Shown: one piece after another, positions 1 to 10,806 of the stretch | Layout of the letters: each line of letters begins with the position of its first letter | Position numbering within the stretch: the first letter of the stretch is position 1 | Source of the DNA: Coprinellus micaceus | Taxonomy: Eukaryota > Basidiomycota > Agaricomycetes > Agaricales > Psathyrellaceae | Direction: 5' to 3' | Assembly (NCBI GenBank): GCA_951394405.1 | Contig: OX596340.1 | Coordinates: forward strand, 1,426,001-1,490,000 | DNA: 64,000 nt | The notes under the pieces: model-generated | What the model saw: the letters and a program-made list of their open reading frames with translations, nothing else | The model's database searches: none | What the model was told of the DNA's origin: nothing | Position numbers and translations under genes: made by a program

Positions 1-1149
1 TTCGATCGTCGAACCATGTGACTGTACAGCCTCTGCAGAGGCAAGCGCGAACTGCAGCAAAGCACGCCAGGTGATCTTCCGAATAGCCATTCCAACCGCC
101 GATTGGAGCTTCCATATTCCAGCACCATCCTTTTCGAGCCAAGTCATTGGAATCTGAGCAGCTAAGTGGTAGGCAGCTGTGGGGAGGGGGTTCTGTGTTA
201 CCGGGGGATAGGGGCGAAGGGTACGCGACAACGGGTAATCTGGTCGCCATTCATATCAGGTCCACATTTCAAATCAGAAAGAATCATGCTTACCTCCTGG
301 AAACATCAAGTTATAACAGCACCCAACTGCGACTATGGACAGTGGCCGCCAGGTTCTGTGTATGGATTTTGGGTCGCCGGTACGAGAGAGGAATGCTCGT
401 AGCATGTCGGGCGTCAAGGAACCACATGCATGAAGAGCAACGAAGAGTACTGGAATTGGAGGTTGGTTGTCGACATCCGTTGACTGCGTATTGCCTACCC
501 AGTCGTCCACCACCTCAAGGAGAGACTGTGGTGTTATGAGAACGGTTCGATGGTCAATCCGGCTGTTGAGTTCGGTGGTCTTCGGATCGGATCGGCATGG
601 CTTGGAAGAATTTCCGAAGCGTTCTGCTCCCTCCGTCTGGCTATGGTCGGCATCGAGCGCCAACAATTTCGCCCCGGGAAACAAACCACCCAAGGCCCGA
701 GTAAGGTACCCCTGCCCAGCGCCGACATCGACGATGCGTAGTCGTTCAAGAGCTTCGCTTGGATCTGGTGACTTTTCTCGGATCCCATCAACCAGTGCTT
801 TCACGTAGGTCACCAAGCGCTGGACTTCATGGAACTTTTTGGGTGACATTCCATTCTTCGTCGACAGATCCATCAAGGTCTCCTTTGGCATATCGATGGG
901 CTTCCGCGGGAGTTCCAACTCTCGGATCCCGTCGATGAATTCCTTGAGATTCTCTGGAAGCTCATCGCCGCCTTCTTTTCTTGAATAATACCTTGCGAGC
1001 TGCTCTGAAGAGGCTGTCCAGGTCTCCGGGATTATCGATGCGTCTCCATCGTTAGGATGGGTCTTCAAGAGGTCGATATTCTGCGCAATGAAGTCGGCAA
1101 GCCGGTGGAGGTGGTGGTCAGTGGCAGAGTGTGTGAGTGTGGCCATCAT
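1..1149 (-). CDS. METTL25/RRNAD1-type methyltransferase, 3' part missing at window edge
   Basis: Predicted S-adenosylmethionine-dependent methyltransferase of the METTL25/RRNAD1 family; the substrate in fungi is not established. Exon 1 spans 294-1149 and exon 2 runs from 176 off the left edge, with an intron at 177-293 (117 nt). The SAM-binding motif I reads as VDVGAGQGYLTRAL about 150 residues in, and the family signatures VALHACGSL and VGCCYNLM follow. After the splice the reading continues as HLAAQIPMTW and IRKITWRALLQ, which matches the conserved C-terminal half of the family and fixes the acceptor. Two adjacent ATGs at 1144-1149 are the likely start; an in-frame ATG at 1227 would add 26 residues of poor character. 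The C-terminus lies outside the window, so completeness cannot be judged. Confidence 0.85.
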
Positions 1150-2628
1150 GGGATGTGTTGATCGCTGCCACCGAGCTGCCAGCATTTCTTTTCCACGACG
1201 ATGATGCAATCCGCTCAGGCTGAACACTGGCTATGCTCCCTCAGACCCTTTGAAGATATCGTCCACGGATATTTGCTGGTGCTCCAGCGGCCCTTGCGAC
1301 TGTCTCAGGCAAACAGGCCGTCCCTGGTCATATATCCGGAATATCAACGGGCTCCAACTTGAACAAGCCAGCGTTCTCAGGCTGGTCACTGCCAGTGACG
1401 CTGGAGCTCGGGGACTCCGGTTTCCCCCTTTATGCATTAGGAAAGAAGACAGATATAGATTCTTAACACATAGGTATGTTCGACGAAGATGGTACAGGTA
1501 CCCTGGCCTAGCGGCATGGTGCGTGCAGGCAATTATTTCTCGTCCCCACGCACTGGGGAAATCCCTTGCCAGGTCGCGTTCGCGACTGACAGTGATAGAG
1601 ATGGCCACCAGATAAAGGGGGGCAGAAAACATGTACGACGCAGACCAAGGCTCTTAGAAGGAGTCCTGGAGCTAAGTATGTGCTATTCCTGGTATACCCG
1701 TCTCCTTTGATTTCCATCTCGAAAATAACAATGGCAACGTTGGGGGGCAGGCAGCGCAACCTACGGCGGCAAGAGAGGCCGGCGACGCCCATCCCCTGCA
1801 ACTACTTACCACAGGTTGCTCGACGAACCGCCGGCAGATTCGGCGAGGCTTTTGACAACCCTGGTCTGGACGGAGAAACCGCACATCCTATGCCCTGCTT
1901 GATCTAGCACTGATAATCAGCTTAATCTCGCACCCTGCCCTGGCGTTGGGCTTGAAGTCCTCGGCCATGTTCGCAGCTGGAAGAGAGCCTGTCGGTCGTC
2001 CGCACCCCTTCTTATCCAGTGGGGATCGCGAATTCGCTGGTTGCATGCGTTCTTGTGGAGAACTTAGGGGATGAGGAAGCGATAAAAGCAGCCCGGAAAA
2101 TATCACATTGGTCCCATCCGTAGCCCCCACCTCGACAAACTCCTTTACAAATTACCATGCATTCAATCGACGCCCTTTGGAATCTGGTCAGGCCTTCCGT
2201 CCTGATGGTGCTCAGAGCGATTGCCCCAAGAGCCAACCGCTCAGGCTGCCATCGCCATTTCCTCAAAGCCCGCAGAATGGCCTTGACAACCCACGACCCC
2301 CAGAGCGGCTATCCTCTCCAGCCTGCTTCATAGAGCCCTAGTCGTGAGTCCAGCAATTTCTTAATTCCATTTATTTGCCTGACCTTTCCTGTAGGCCGAT
2401 ATTTATATTTCCGCAACACGAAGCCATAATCGTAAACGCATTCGCAACCTTGCTGTGAGTTACCTACTCCCGATATATAGGGTGCTCTGAACTGAAGCGC
2501 GGCTGGAAGGCATACCCCCACACCACCTCGCATTTTATACCCCGTAGAATTTCACTCCCAGCCCGCTGCGTAGTCCTCATAAGAGTTGCAATTAAATTGT
2601 TTCGTTTCTTTACCATTCCTGTTCCATC
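1150..2628. other. Gene-poor stretch, 1.5 kb
   Basis: No ORF here has family motifs or a convincing exon chain; the open frames are short, on both strands and of mixed composition. It should hold the promoter of the methyltransferase gene and the 3' untranslated region of ureG. A tRNA A-box-like string near 1504 has no matching stems and was not called. Confidence 0.5.
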
Positions 2629-3744
2629 TCAAGCCGCCTCCCCAACCGCTCCAGGTTCTCCTGGGCTACCAGCCGCCCTCCATGCCGCCAAAATTAGTGA
2701 GATAACGTCATCGACACCAGTTCCCTGTCGAACGCTGGTGAACAAAGTCGGCCCATCGCCTCGCATTAACTTGGAGTCGCGCGCCATGACGTCGAGCGAC
2801 GCACCGACGTGCGGCGCAAGGTCGATCTAGCGTGAGGTCAGATATCGGGATTGCAGTCCGAAATGGTTGTCTCTGACCTTGTTGATGACCAGGAGGTCGG
2901 ATTGCGAGATTCCTGGCCCTCCCTTTCTCGGGATTTTATCACCACCCTTGAGAGAATAAGCTGTTAGTGTCGCAAGCGTTTCTGTTTCGTCTCAGCTCAC
3001 TGACCGCCACGTCGATGACATATATGATATAGTCCGCTAGTTCCCTGGAATAATTTGCCGCCAGGTTGTCTCCTCCACTCTCGACGAAGAGGATCTGACA
3101 GGCGAACTTCGCTTGCAGCGTTTCGAGTGCGCCCATGTTCGCGCTGATGTCCTCCCGAATGGCGGCGTGAGGGCAGCCACCTGTCTCTATCGCGAGGATA
3201 CGAGATGAAGGGAGGGCTTTGTTCTTAATCAAAAACTCCTGGTCCTCCCTGGTAAAGATATCGTTGGTCACGGTGGCTGAATGACTCACTGTTAGCACCA
3301 GCAGCGATGTGGCTTGGGCAGGGTGCGGAAAGCTTACCGATATTGTAGTCATTGCGCAACCCCCTGCACAGCGCTAACGTTAGAGCCGTCTTACCAGAAC
3401 CAACGGGTCTGCGTTCACGAATCAGCCTTCGACGGGCCAGATTGCAAGGAGATAGACAGACTAACCCTCCGATGCCAATAGTGAAGCCCCTTTCCTGGAA
3501 GTCCCTGGAGGAGTAATCGGGAAGGTCTCTCTCAGAGTATTTGCCTACACCCTTATTAGTGGCCGACCCAAACTTCAGAGCGTTCAGAAGAGCGTAGGCG
3601 GGACTCACCAGGATGCTCCAAGTGCTCATGAGTGTGTCCATGATCGCCGTGTTCATGGGAATGCAATTCTCCGTCGTGCGAGTGGGCGTGTCCGGATGAA
3701 GGGTCGCCACCAGTCGAGGTTTTGTTGATGAATTGGACGTTCAT
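2629..3744 (-). CDS. ureG: Urease accessory GTPase UreG
   Basis: Cytosolic SIMIBI-class GTPase that loads nickel into urease together with UreD and UreF. Six exons: 3609-3744, 3466-3544, 3338-3408, 3005-3276, 2878-2946, 2629-2826; 274 residues, a usual length for fungal UreG. Motifs in order: a histidine-rich nickel-binding N-terminus ([19 protein letters not shown]), the P-loop GGPVGSGKT, the [13 protein letters not shown] segment, [24 protein letters not shown], and the GTP-base motif [12 protein letters not shown] split by a 51-nt intron. All phases agree. It is divergent from USB1 across 165 bp that carries two GATA-type sites. No urease structural gene or other accessory gene is seen in the window, as is usual for scattered fungal urease genes. 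Confidence 0.96.
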
Positions 3745-3909
3745 GGTTGTAGGCGCTCAAGATTAGATAGGGTTTGCCAGCAGGGAGATAAGGGAGGACC
3801 ATATTCTTGGGTTAGGGTCGGGTATTGGCCCCGCGGTTAGTGGTTGTATATAGTGGGCGCTTCTTCCTTTCTTCCACATCAACCGCCTTGTTCGAGTCGT
3901 TGCAGGGCA
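3745..3909. promoter_or_regulatory. Shared divergent promoter of ureG and USB1
   Basis: Only 165 bp separates the two start codons. HGATAR motifs lie at 3765-3770 (AGATAG) and 3786-3791 (AGATAA), close to the ureG start. A TATATA string at 3846-3851 is about 60 bp before the USB1 ATG. The role of either motif is inferred from sequence only. Confidence 0.5.
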
Positions 3910-4983
3910 ATGAAGCGAGTATCTGCGCTCGTCTCATATTCTAGCTCGGATGAGGAAAGTGGAAATGCCGACCCTTCTCCTTCGCCCCGGGAAACGCAAC
4001 GAAAGAAACGGTGCGTCTGGTTCGGATTCGCCATTGGCAACAAAGTAACACCGTTGAGCAGAAAGCTACCGCCTCTTTCCAAGGCGATAACTACACCTCC
4101 ACCTGCGGATAACCCAGCACTTCACCAAGGAAGAATCAGGACGACGCCTCACGTTGAGGGACAGTGGGTGGCTCATGTCTACGTGGCCGTGAAACTGGTT
4201 GGAAGTTCTCCGCTGTACAAGTTAGTCCAAACTGTCCTCAATTATAGCAAGGAAATGGTACCGACTTTACAAGAGATATCCAAACTCGATGACGGCCGTT
4301 GCGAGTTGCATGTCTCCCTCTCTCGGCCAATCTTCCTTCGTGCACATCAGAGGGAACAGCTCAAGGCGGCCGTGAGTAACGCGGCTCGAGAGCATCCTCC
4401 GTAAGCTCGATATCCCAGAGGCACAGAAAGATACTGAAGATTGGGTTTTTAGGTTCCATATATCTTTCGCGAGCTTTTCAGAGCTCGTCAATGATGAGAA
4501 CACTCGTACATTTTTGGCAGTGGAGGTGGGCGCTGGTCACCATGACGTGAGTGCTCGAGCCGTTCTGAGAAGTGAACCCATGCTCACTCATACTACCTAG
4601 CTAAGAGGACTTTCTGACTCCCTTTCCTCGACCTTGGAGGCCATCAGACAGAAGGGATACTATGAAAATCCGAGGTTCCATGCATCTATAGCTTGGGCGC
4701 TTCTGGCTCGTCCGAGCCGCCTGGCGAATGAAGAGCTGCGATCCTTCAACAAAAGGAAGGATGAGCAGCAATTCCACACAATCGACAGCCTCCCACAAAA
4801 TCTGTTATCATCCCTCGACGAGAAATATCGCACATCTTTGGCGTCCTCACAAACAGGGACTTTTGAAGTTACAGAAATATGCGTCAAGATTGGGAAGGAT
4901 GTATCAAAGTTTGGTCTGAAAGGTGAAATGTTACCACTACTCCGTCTTTGCCGTTGGCTGACGTGGCCATCTCTCCAGGCTAA
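3910..4983 (+). CDS. USB1: U6 snRNA phosphodiesterase Usb1
   Basis: 3'-5' RNA exonuclease of the 2H phosphoesterase superfamily that trims the uridine tail of U6 snRNA in the nucleus. Exons 3910-4400, 4453-4546, 4601-4922 and 4979-4983. Both catalytic HxS tetrapeptides are present: LHVSLSRP in exon 1 and FHASIAWALL in exon 3. The N-terminal 90 residues are serine- and proline-rich and unlike the catalytic core, as in other fungal members. The 3' end is a choice: splicing 4923-4978 gives the ending SKFGLKG followed by a stop, which fits the family's short tail, whereas reading through adds about 43 residues to a stop at 5053. I prefer the spliced form. Confidence 0.9.
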
Positions 4984-7078
4984 CCTCCCCTCTTGCGCCT
5001 TTTTATCACCTCGCCAGCACCGGATAGGTGGCTTGGGTACCACTGGCACCTGAGAGGTTTCCGAATGCTCATCCCTTTTGTCGCGCTTTATCGCCAGAAT
5101 ACTTCCGGCTCCTCCCACTCAGGACCCCGGATCACAATAGGGGCCTCTCGTGGTCTCTTGACTAACTTGTCGAATTCGACCCTTGAAGCTCGCTGTGTCG
5201 CTAGGCTGTACAGAAGACTGGGCCAATATCCCCTATCTCCCCGTTATTATCAGAACCAATGATCACCTGGGATAGAAACCGTGTGAGGTGGGTCCTCATT
5301 CCACCTACTCCGTACATATTCTGGGGTTCAAATTTGATTTTGCCGTTTGGTCTACCCACGTTGACCGCTCCAATTCATATCGGATGCACGGGGAACCCAC
5401 CGTGTCCTTCTCCTAGGCCTCAATCCGCCGACATTAGGCGATGTCGATTGATCGAATGCAAGATTGCCTGAAGCACACACGCTAGTAAGAAGGAGTTCTT
5501 CCACTTACGAGACTCTACGATGTGGCAAGTTGACGGCCTGACGCTTACTGCTCGTTTGCCTATCCGACATGGCTTCTAACGAATGTCCCCTCTCCCTTCC
5601 CCGTGTGGTCCAAGCCCTCGGGTGGAAGAGCTCAACATGGTTGCATTAATCGAAGGTTGGGAGGACTACGCAACTCGTTCTCGTCACTCAATATTCGGCT
5701 GGTTGTTCTTCTTGAATTTGTTTTAATCTGATCATCACCTAGCAGGAACAATGTAAGATGAGTATCGAGGAATGAAGAAGTCCACAAAAGATAAGGGGCT
5801 GAGGTTTCTTGGGACCAGCGCAACCCAGATTTCGTTGAGGCTGTGGTCACGACGAGACGACGGCTAGATGGAATCCCCAGCGAGATGGAACGTGGAACTC
5901 TCCCCACGAATCATGTTCATGTCGGCACCACAACTTCCCCCACCCCATTCCATGGCCTTCGTTCTCAACGCTCGATCTCCTGAATGCAACCTTTCCTGAT
6001 AGCTCACACTGCCGGCCTGTTGGGAATAGCCTTCCCTATTGTAAACGGCAATAGCATCCGAACCATATCTCTGAACTGGTTCAACCCATCTGCTGAACCT
6101 TAATATTTCTCCGTTTCTTACCTTTCGTAGAAGGATGTGGGGTTCCGTTGATTCCAGTGCTTCTTCATTATGAAAAGGGGTTCTTTGAGCTAATCCTCTC
6201 TCATCCCGACTCCGACGAGTGTGAAATGACGAAAGGCGCCTGTTCCTAGTCCTTGCCTGCCTTGTACTTCATTTCCGCTCATCACCGCTTTGGCCCTCAA
6301 GGAAGGATCTGCCTTCTCCCATGCATGTGAGATATTCACTACTGGTCCACTTTCCCCTCCTAGTCATACTCAACTGAAGCTTCGGGCGTGTCTAATGTCC
6401 GCAACGGGGGCCCTGCTTTAATATCCGACAAGAGCTGCGATGGGGGTACGCTGGCCCTCCAAGTGGAACTGGCTTAGCACCTTGTGCATCGGTCACGGGC
6501 TCGTGGCCTCCAAGAGAGGAGAATGAGCGAGTTATGTGGGAATTGTCCAGCACTATCGTGGTGCATGGCGGGTGTACCATGAGACCGAGTCCCGGAACCC
6601 GAGCGTGGCCTTGAACCGCGGATCTTCCCTTCACAGAGTAAAGTCTAGTCTACAGCTGATAGTCTCTTGCGACAGGTCACCCGAGAGATTTGGCTCGGGT
6701 TCTGTGCGGCCAGGGACTCGAATCCCCTCAACGCCGAGTCGCATCGGGAAGCCATAAAACCCGTGCAATAAGGGTTGTGGATCTACAAGTTTCCCCAATG
6801 GTGCACGGTGCGACCCACGAGGTCCGCCTTAGTTCATTCTATGCAGATATTGCTCCTGCATTGGCCACGATCCGACGCTCGAGGCTGAGCGTAGGTTCTG
6901 GAGAAACCGACGGCTGCCGACGGTCTGTGCGCCGCGAGTGTGGGTCCCAACGGATCACTGCGGACCGCCAAGAGCATACAAGCCCAAACATTCCAGCACG
7001 TGACGTCACATCCGGGACGCGACCAGACCGTGGGCGATGACGCTAACACCAGGCTTGGTCCCGAACCACTCACTCAAC
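4984..7078. other. Gene-poor stretch, 2.1 kb
   Basis: The reading frames here (for example 5632-5907 and 6392-6634 on minus, 6690-7040 on plus) have no recognisable motif and no consistent splice pattern. The last few hundred bases should hold the IWR1 promoter. No transposase, tRNA or rRNA is seen. Confidence 0.5.
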
Positions 7079-8420
7079 ATGGAGGTCGCTTCGCCAGTAC
7101 AGCAGGGACAATACACCATCCTGCGTATCAAGCGAAAACGCAATGAAGAGCCTTTAGATGCCCTAGGTATGATGCTTTCCATTGCCGAGGAACGGGAGGA
7201 AGGCTACAACACCTTGTTACTCAGTCGTCGAGGACAAGCTCCGGAGGAAGAAATCGAAGGGTGTGGGGGTATTCCAGTATGCACAGACAGTCGAGAATAG
7301 TGTTTGGGGAGATGCGAAGAGCCAGAAAGAGATCCAGGTGGGCCACTCGTTATGTCTGGATCCACACAAAGGTCGCTCACTAGTCATACTCTCCAGGACG
7401 CGATATCGAAGCTGACAATGGAGAATGCCGTGCTCCCAACACAGCGGGTTCGTGGAAACAGCGTATCCCAACCCCCCGCGTATGGGAGGCAAGGTAGCCC
7501 TCAAGCTCCTCGAAAGCAGTATACAATCATTGAGGTCGACCAAAACATGTCGCCAATAAAGCAAGCGCCAGGGACCATGTATGCTCCTAACTGCTGTCTA
7601 GCAATCATATTCGACTCACGTATACGCAGAGCTCATGGTGTTTCACCAAAAGAAGTCCAGCAGCAGCAAGCAGAGGCACCAGACTTCAAAATGTTCGACG
7701 TCGTTGTAACTGGGCCGGCTGAGGAAGAAGCCCCAGAAGATCCAGAGATGGTGAAGTTCCAAAACATGCTGTCTGACTACCTCAAATGTGAGCTCAATTA
7801 GAGCGAGTGAACGAATCCCTTACCGATCTATCCCCTTCAGTCAACGATATAGATGTTTCGAGTCCAACCCCAATAGTTCCCTCACACTCTCCCATCGCAG
7901 TCCACCCAAGTATCAACGACTCCAGGCCGAAACCACCACAGGATGATGATGACGGAGATTATGTTTGGGATGTCTTCTTCCATCGACCAACGACGTTGTC
8001 AGAGTGGAACGACCTCGCGAACATTGGCATGCTGTAAGTGTGGCTTGTCCAATAGCACGCTTGTCCTGCTAAGCGCCCGTGTTTCCAGCTCATCTTTTCC
8101 TGCATCTCTGTTTGATGACGATTACGACGATGACTCCGAATCTGAGATTGAGGACGAGGCGGATGAGGACTCCAATGGTGAGAACATTGCATTCGTTTGG
8201 TGTTGCAACGCTAACCACTCACGTAGCGGAGGAGTATTACAGGAACGACTACCCAGACGAGGACGAAGAGGAACCTGATAGTCCATGGGATACTGACAGT
8301 GGTGTGTGTCGATTCCTTCCGATCAAGACAGGAAAACACGCTCACACCGCCCTAGATAAGTTCCATGAGAGCTCTGAGTATGAGGACGACGAGGAGCGCG
8401 GGTACGTCGTTCGACATTGA
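7079..8420 (+). CDS. IWR1: Iwr1-type RNA polymerase II nuclear import factor
   Basis: Adapter that binds assembled RNA polymerase II and carries it into the nucleus through importin alpha. Eight exons: 7079-7166, 7225-7337, 7397-7578, 7630-7787, 7841-8033, 8089-8177, 8227-8301, 8356-8420; 253 residues with all phases consistent. The N-terminal bipartite basic region is seen as ILRIKRKRNEEPLDAL, followed by RRKKSKGVGVFQYAQTVE. The C-terminal Iwr1 domain reads YVWDVFFHR, NIGML, an acidic DDDYDDDSESEIEDE stretch and EEYYRNDYPDEDEEE, typical of the family. An upstream in-frame ATG at 7037 is possible, but the start at 7079 puts the conserved basic motif near the N-terminus. It is convergent with the next gene, 139 bp apart. 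Confidence 0.93.
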
Positions 8421-8559
8421 GCGCAGGTATGTCGACGGTTCCATGCTAGGGATTTCGGGTGATCCTAGAGGACCATGGACAATCTCTGGACCACATGTAT
8501 TGTACATTACTTGGAGAGTTACACCGGATAATAATACAGCTGGTTCGTGGTCACCCTTT

Positions 8560-10427
8560 TCAATATTTCTCGGGTTGCGATTCGGTCTGATATGAGTGGA
8601 TGAGCTCGCAGTCATACCCAACAGGTAAAGGCTACGTACGTCAGAGCTGTGGACGCTGCCCTTCGCGGCGGGCTTGCGCCTGGGTCGCACAGTGAGGACT
8701 CCGATAAACGCCAAGACTCCGAACACAGCGAGAGCAAGGACCAGTGCAAGTCCGGCACCAAGGAACCCTGCACCAACGGATCCGATTTTAGGGAGCTTAA
8801 CAGAGTTCACACCTGCTGCCTGGGCAGCAACCAAAAACTGGCAGCCCCTAGTCTCAGTGTTGCTACAGACATTGCACCAGGCTGTGGTGTCGTTGATACC
8901 AACCGGCTGTGAGATTCGATATCAGTCTCGTGTTGGGACAAAAGATGATCGCAGGCAAGCTTACCGCAAGTCTCTGAACAAACGTGGACATCGGAACGTC
9001 TTTGGCCCCCATGAATTCATATTCGGTGAAGGTCGCCTCCTCGGAGCCGTTCTTGAATAGAAGTCGAATCGTAGGTTCACCTCCATCTGTGGGGGAGCGC
9101 ACTTCAAATGCGACGGCGGCAGCATAGTTCACTGGAACCAAACCTATGTGAGCAATGTGGCCTAGAGGACTCGGCTCGAGGAAGACCGACCGATCCCAGC
9201 CAACTGAGGGCTCGCATCGACAGCACCAGTCATCTGGAAGAGCGAAATGAAGGGCTTGTACGAAATCCCCTCGTACCGAATCTTCAGGGGGTCGCTGGAA
9301 TCGGCAATGCTTGCAACACCATCGAGGATTGAGGAGACCATGGTTCGTCCTGGGACTATTCGAAGGTGAGACTGTGGTCCGGTGGGAGCAGCGTAGGTAC
9401 TGACTGTTGCCAACCCCGTCTATCTCAGTCGAAGAGAAAACATTGAACTGGAGCCAATTCGCGAAGTCGCGAGCACGAACAAGGTACCCATCAGGGAGAG
9501 CGGCAGCGAACGTCGTGTTATGGATGCTCTGGACGTTCAAGTAGTCGAAGATATTCCACTGAACGGTGCACGCGCACGGTCAGTGTGGAACCTAGGGGAG
9601 GGGGCGACGCATTAACTACACACCATGTTCTCGAGCGAGGTGGGGCGCCCACCCACGTATGGGGCCACATCGCCCAAGAAGGAGGCAGCCTCCTCCTTCT
9701 TCTGTGCGAACGCAGAAGAAGAGTAGAGTGCCTTTGTGTTGTCGGTGAAGGTCTACTTGATGGAATTAGTGAGTTGGAATGCGGCCGCTTATTCTCGCCT
9801 CGACGCACATTGCAATCGACCCATCCTTCGAGGGAGATGTCCTCCTCGCTCTCGACAGACTCAACTGAGAAACAGCGAATATGGTTAGTGGGGGGGAATA
9901 CAGCTGCAACCAAGCCCGTCACGTACTGGGAACAGTTTGGTAACCGGCAAGCGGGCCTACTACTGTGGTCCCGTTCGCAAGGGTTGTGTTGTACTGCGTC
10001 GTAGGAGGGAACAATCCCTGGAGCATTGACAATGCAGAGTTGAAGATAACACCTCCTTCCCCCCCTCCATCCGCCCGAATCTTAATTTGGTCGTCTTCTG
10101 CGACCGAGGCATTGACGCCCGAGATAAAGAAGGAGGAAGAGGAATTCAAGTAGCGGCTCCTTAGATATTGGCCAAGTTGGTATTCTTGTTGCTGAAGCGC
10201 TCCTTCATTAGACTTGGGTCGCGGCGATTGATATGAAGGACTCACGCTTCCAAGAGGGGTGATTGCGGTGTCCTTGGATGTGTACGTCTTCGGATCCTGG
10301 TAGTATCCTGGAACGGGTGGTACAGTTGACGGGGCGTGTTACGTCCTGAAAGTCAGAGGTACGCACCTTCTCGGTCCCCATGGCGGGTGAGAATAACCAC
10401 ACCGAGCAGTTTGCCGTCGTCAGACAT
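8560..10427 (-). CDS. Histidine-phosphatase-family protein, C-terminally membrane anchored, HD motif lost
   Basis: Fungal member of the histidine acid phosphatase (branch 2) clan. Ten exons: 10367-10427, 10246-10307, 9927-10191, 9809-9864, 9624-9752, 9405-9558, 9191-9355, 8965-9131, 8640-8906, 8560-8586; 450 residues. The phosphohistidine motif RHGDR is at residues 15-19, and GGEGGVIFNSAL follows. Where phytases and acid phosphatases carry the HD proton-donor pair, this protein reads ISYKPFISLF, so HD is replaced by Ser274-Tyr275. There is no signal peptide. A cysteine-rich segment (WCNVCSNTETRGC) precedes one hydrophobic helix near residues 395-425, then a basic tail (RPRRK). The last exon encodes only TESQPEKY. 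It may be a membrane-tethered pseudophosphatase or have altered chemistry; family membership is firm, activity is not. Confidence 0.9.
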
Positions 10428-10806
10428 AGCGTACACAACCCAAAAGTGAATTTGACTGGGAACTTCAAGATCAGGGAGGGGAAACCTGCGTCAATCTTAT
10501 ATATCTGATAGCATGTGAACGAGAAATATATTTCCGCTGGGAATCGGAAGTAGAGATGGCACGCGTTGCATCGTGTGCAGCCCAGAGGTTAGGGGCTCTG
10601 AACAATCGGCCAATTGCCAATCGAGTCAGGCAGGCTATCGGATTTAACAGGCTAATAGGTGCAGGAGGATGATGGTTCTGAAAATAGAACCTCGCCAGTG
10701 GCGTCCTGCCAGGCCGGGCCCCAAAAGGTCGTTCCCGCGCAAGTATGTGCTGAGAGTCTAGTCATACATACATGCGGAGGCCTGATAGAATGATAAGGAA
10801 TACATA
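10428..10806. other. Intergenic region between two minus-strand genes
   Basis: This 379-bp stretch should contain the promoter of the histidine-phosphatase-family gene and the 3' untranslated region of BOR1. I see no further gene in it. Confidence 0.6.

Noticed and set aside
1496..1600. tRNA A-box-like TGGCCTAGCGG followed by GTTCG-containing string
   Set aside because: The flanking bases do not form an acceptor stem, and the D and T stems do not pair, so it is not a tRNA gene.
4923..5053. USB1 read-through to the stop at 5053
   Set aside because: A 56-nt intron with good ends gives the short C-terminus normal for the family; the longer tail has no conserved features.
6690..6790. T-arm-like string around 6716 and long open frame 6690-7040
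   Set aside because: The loop is offset from the tRNA consensus and no other arm is found; the frame has no conserved content.
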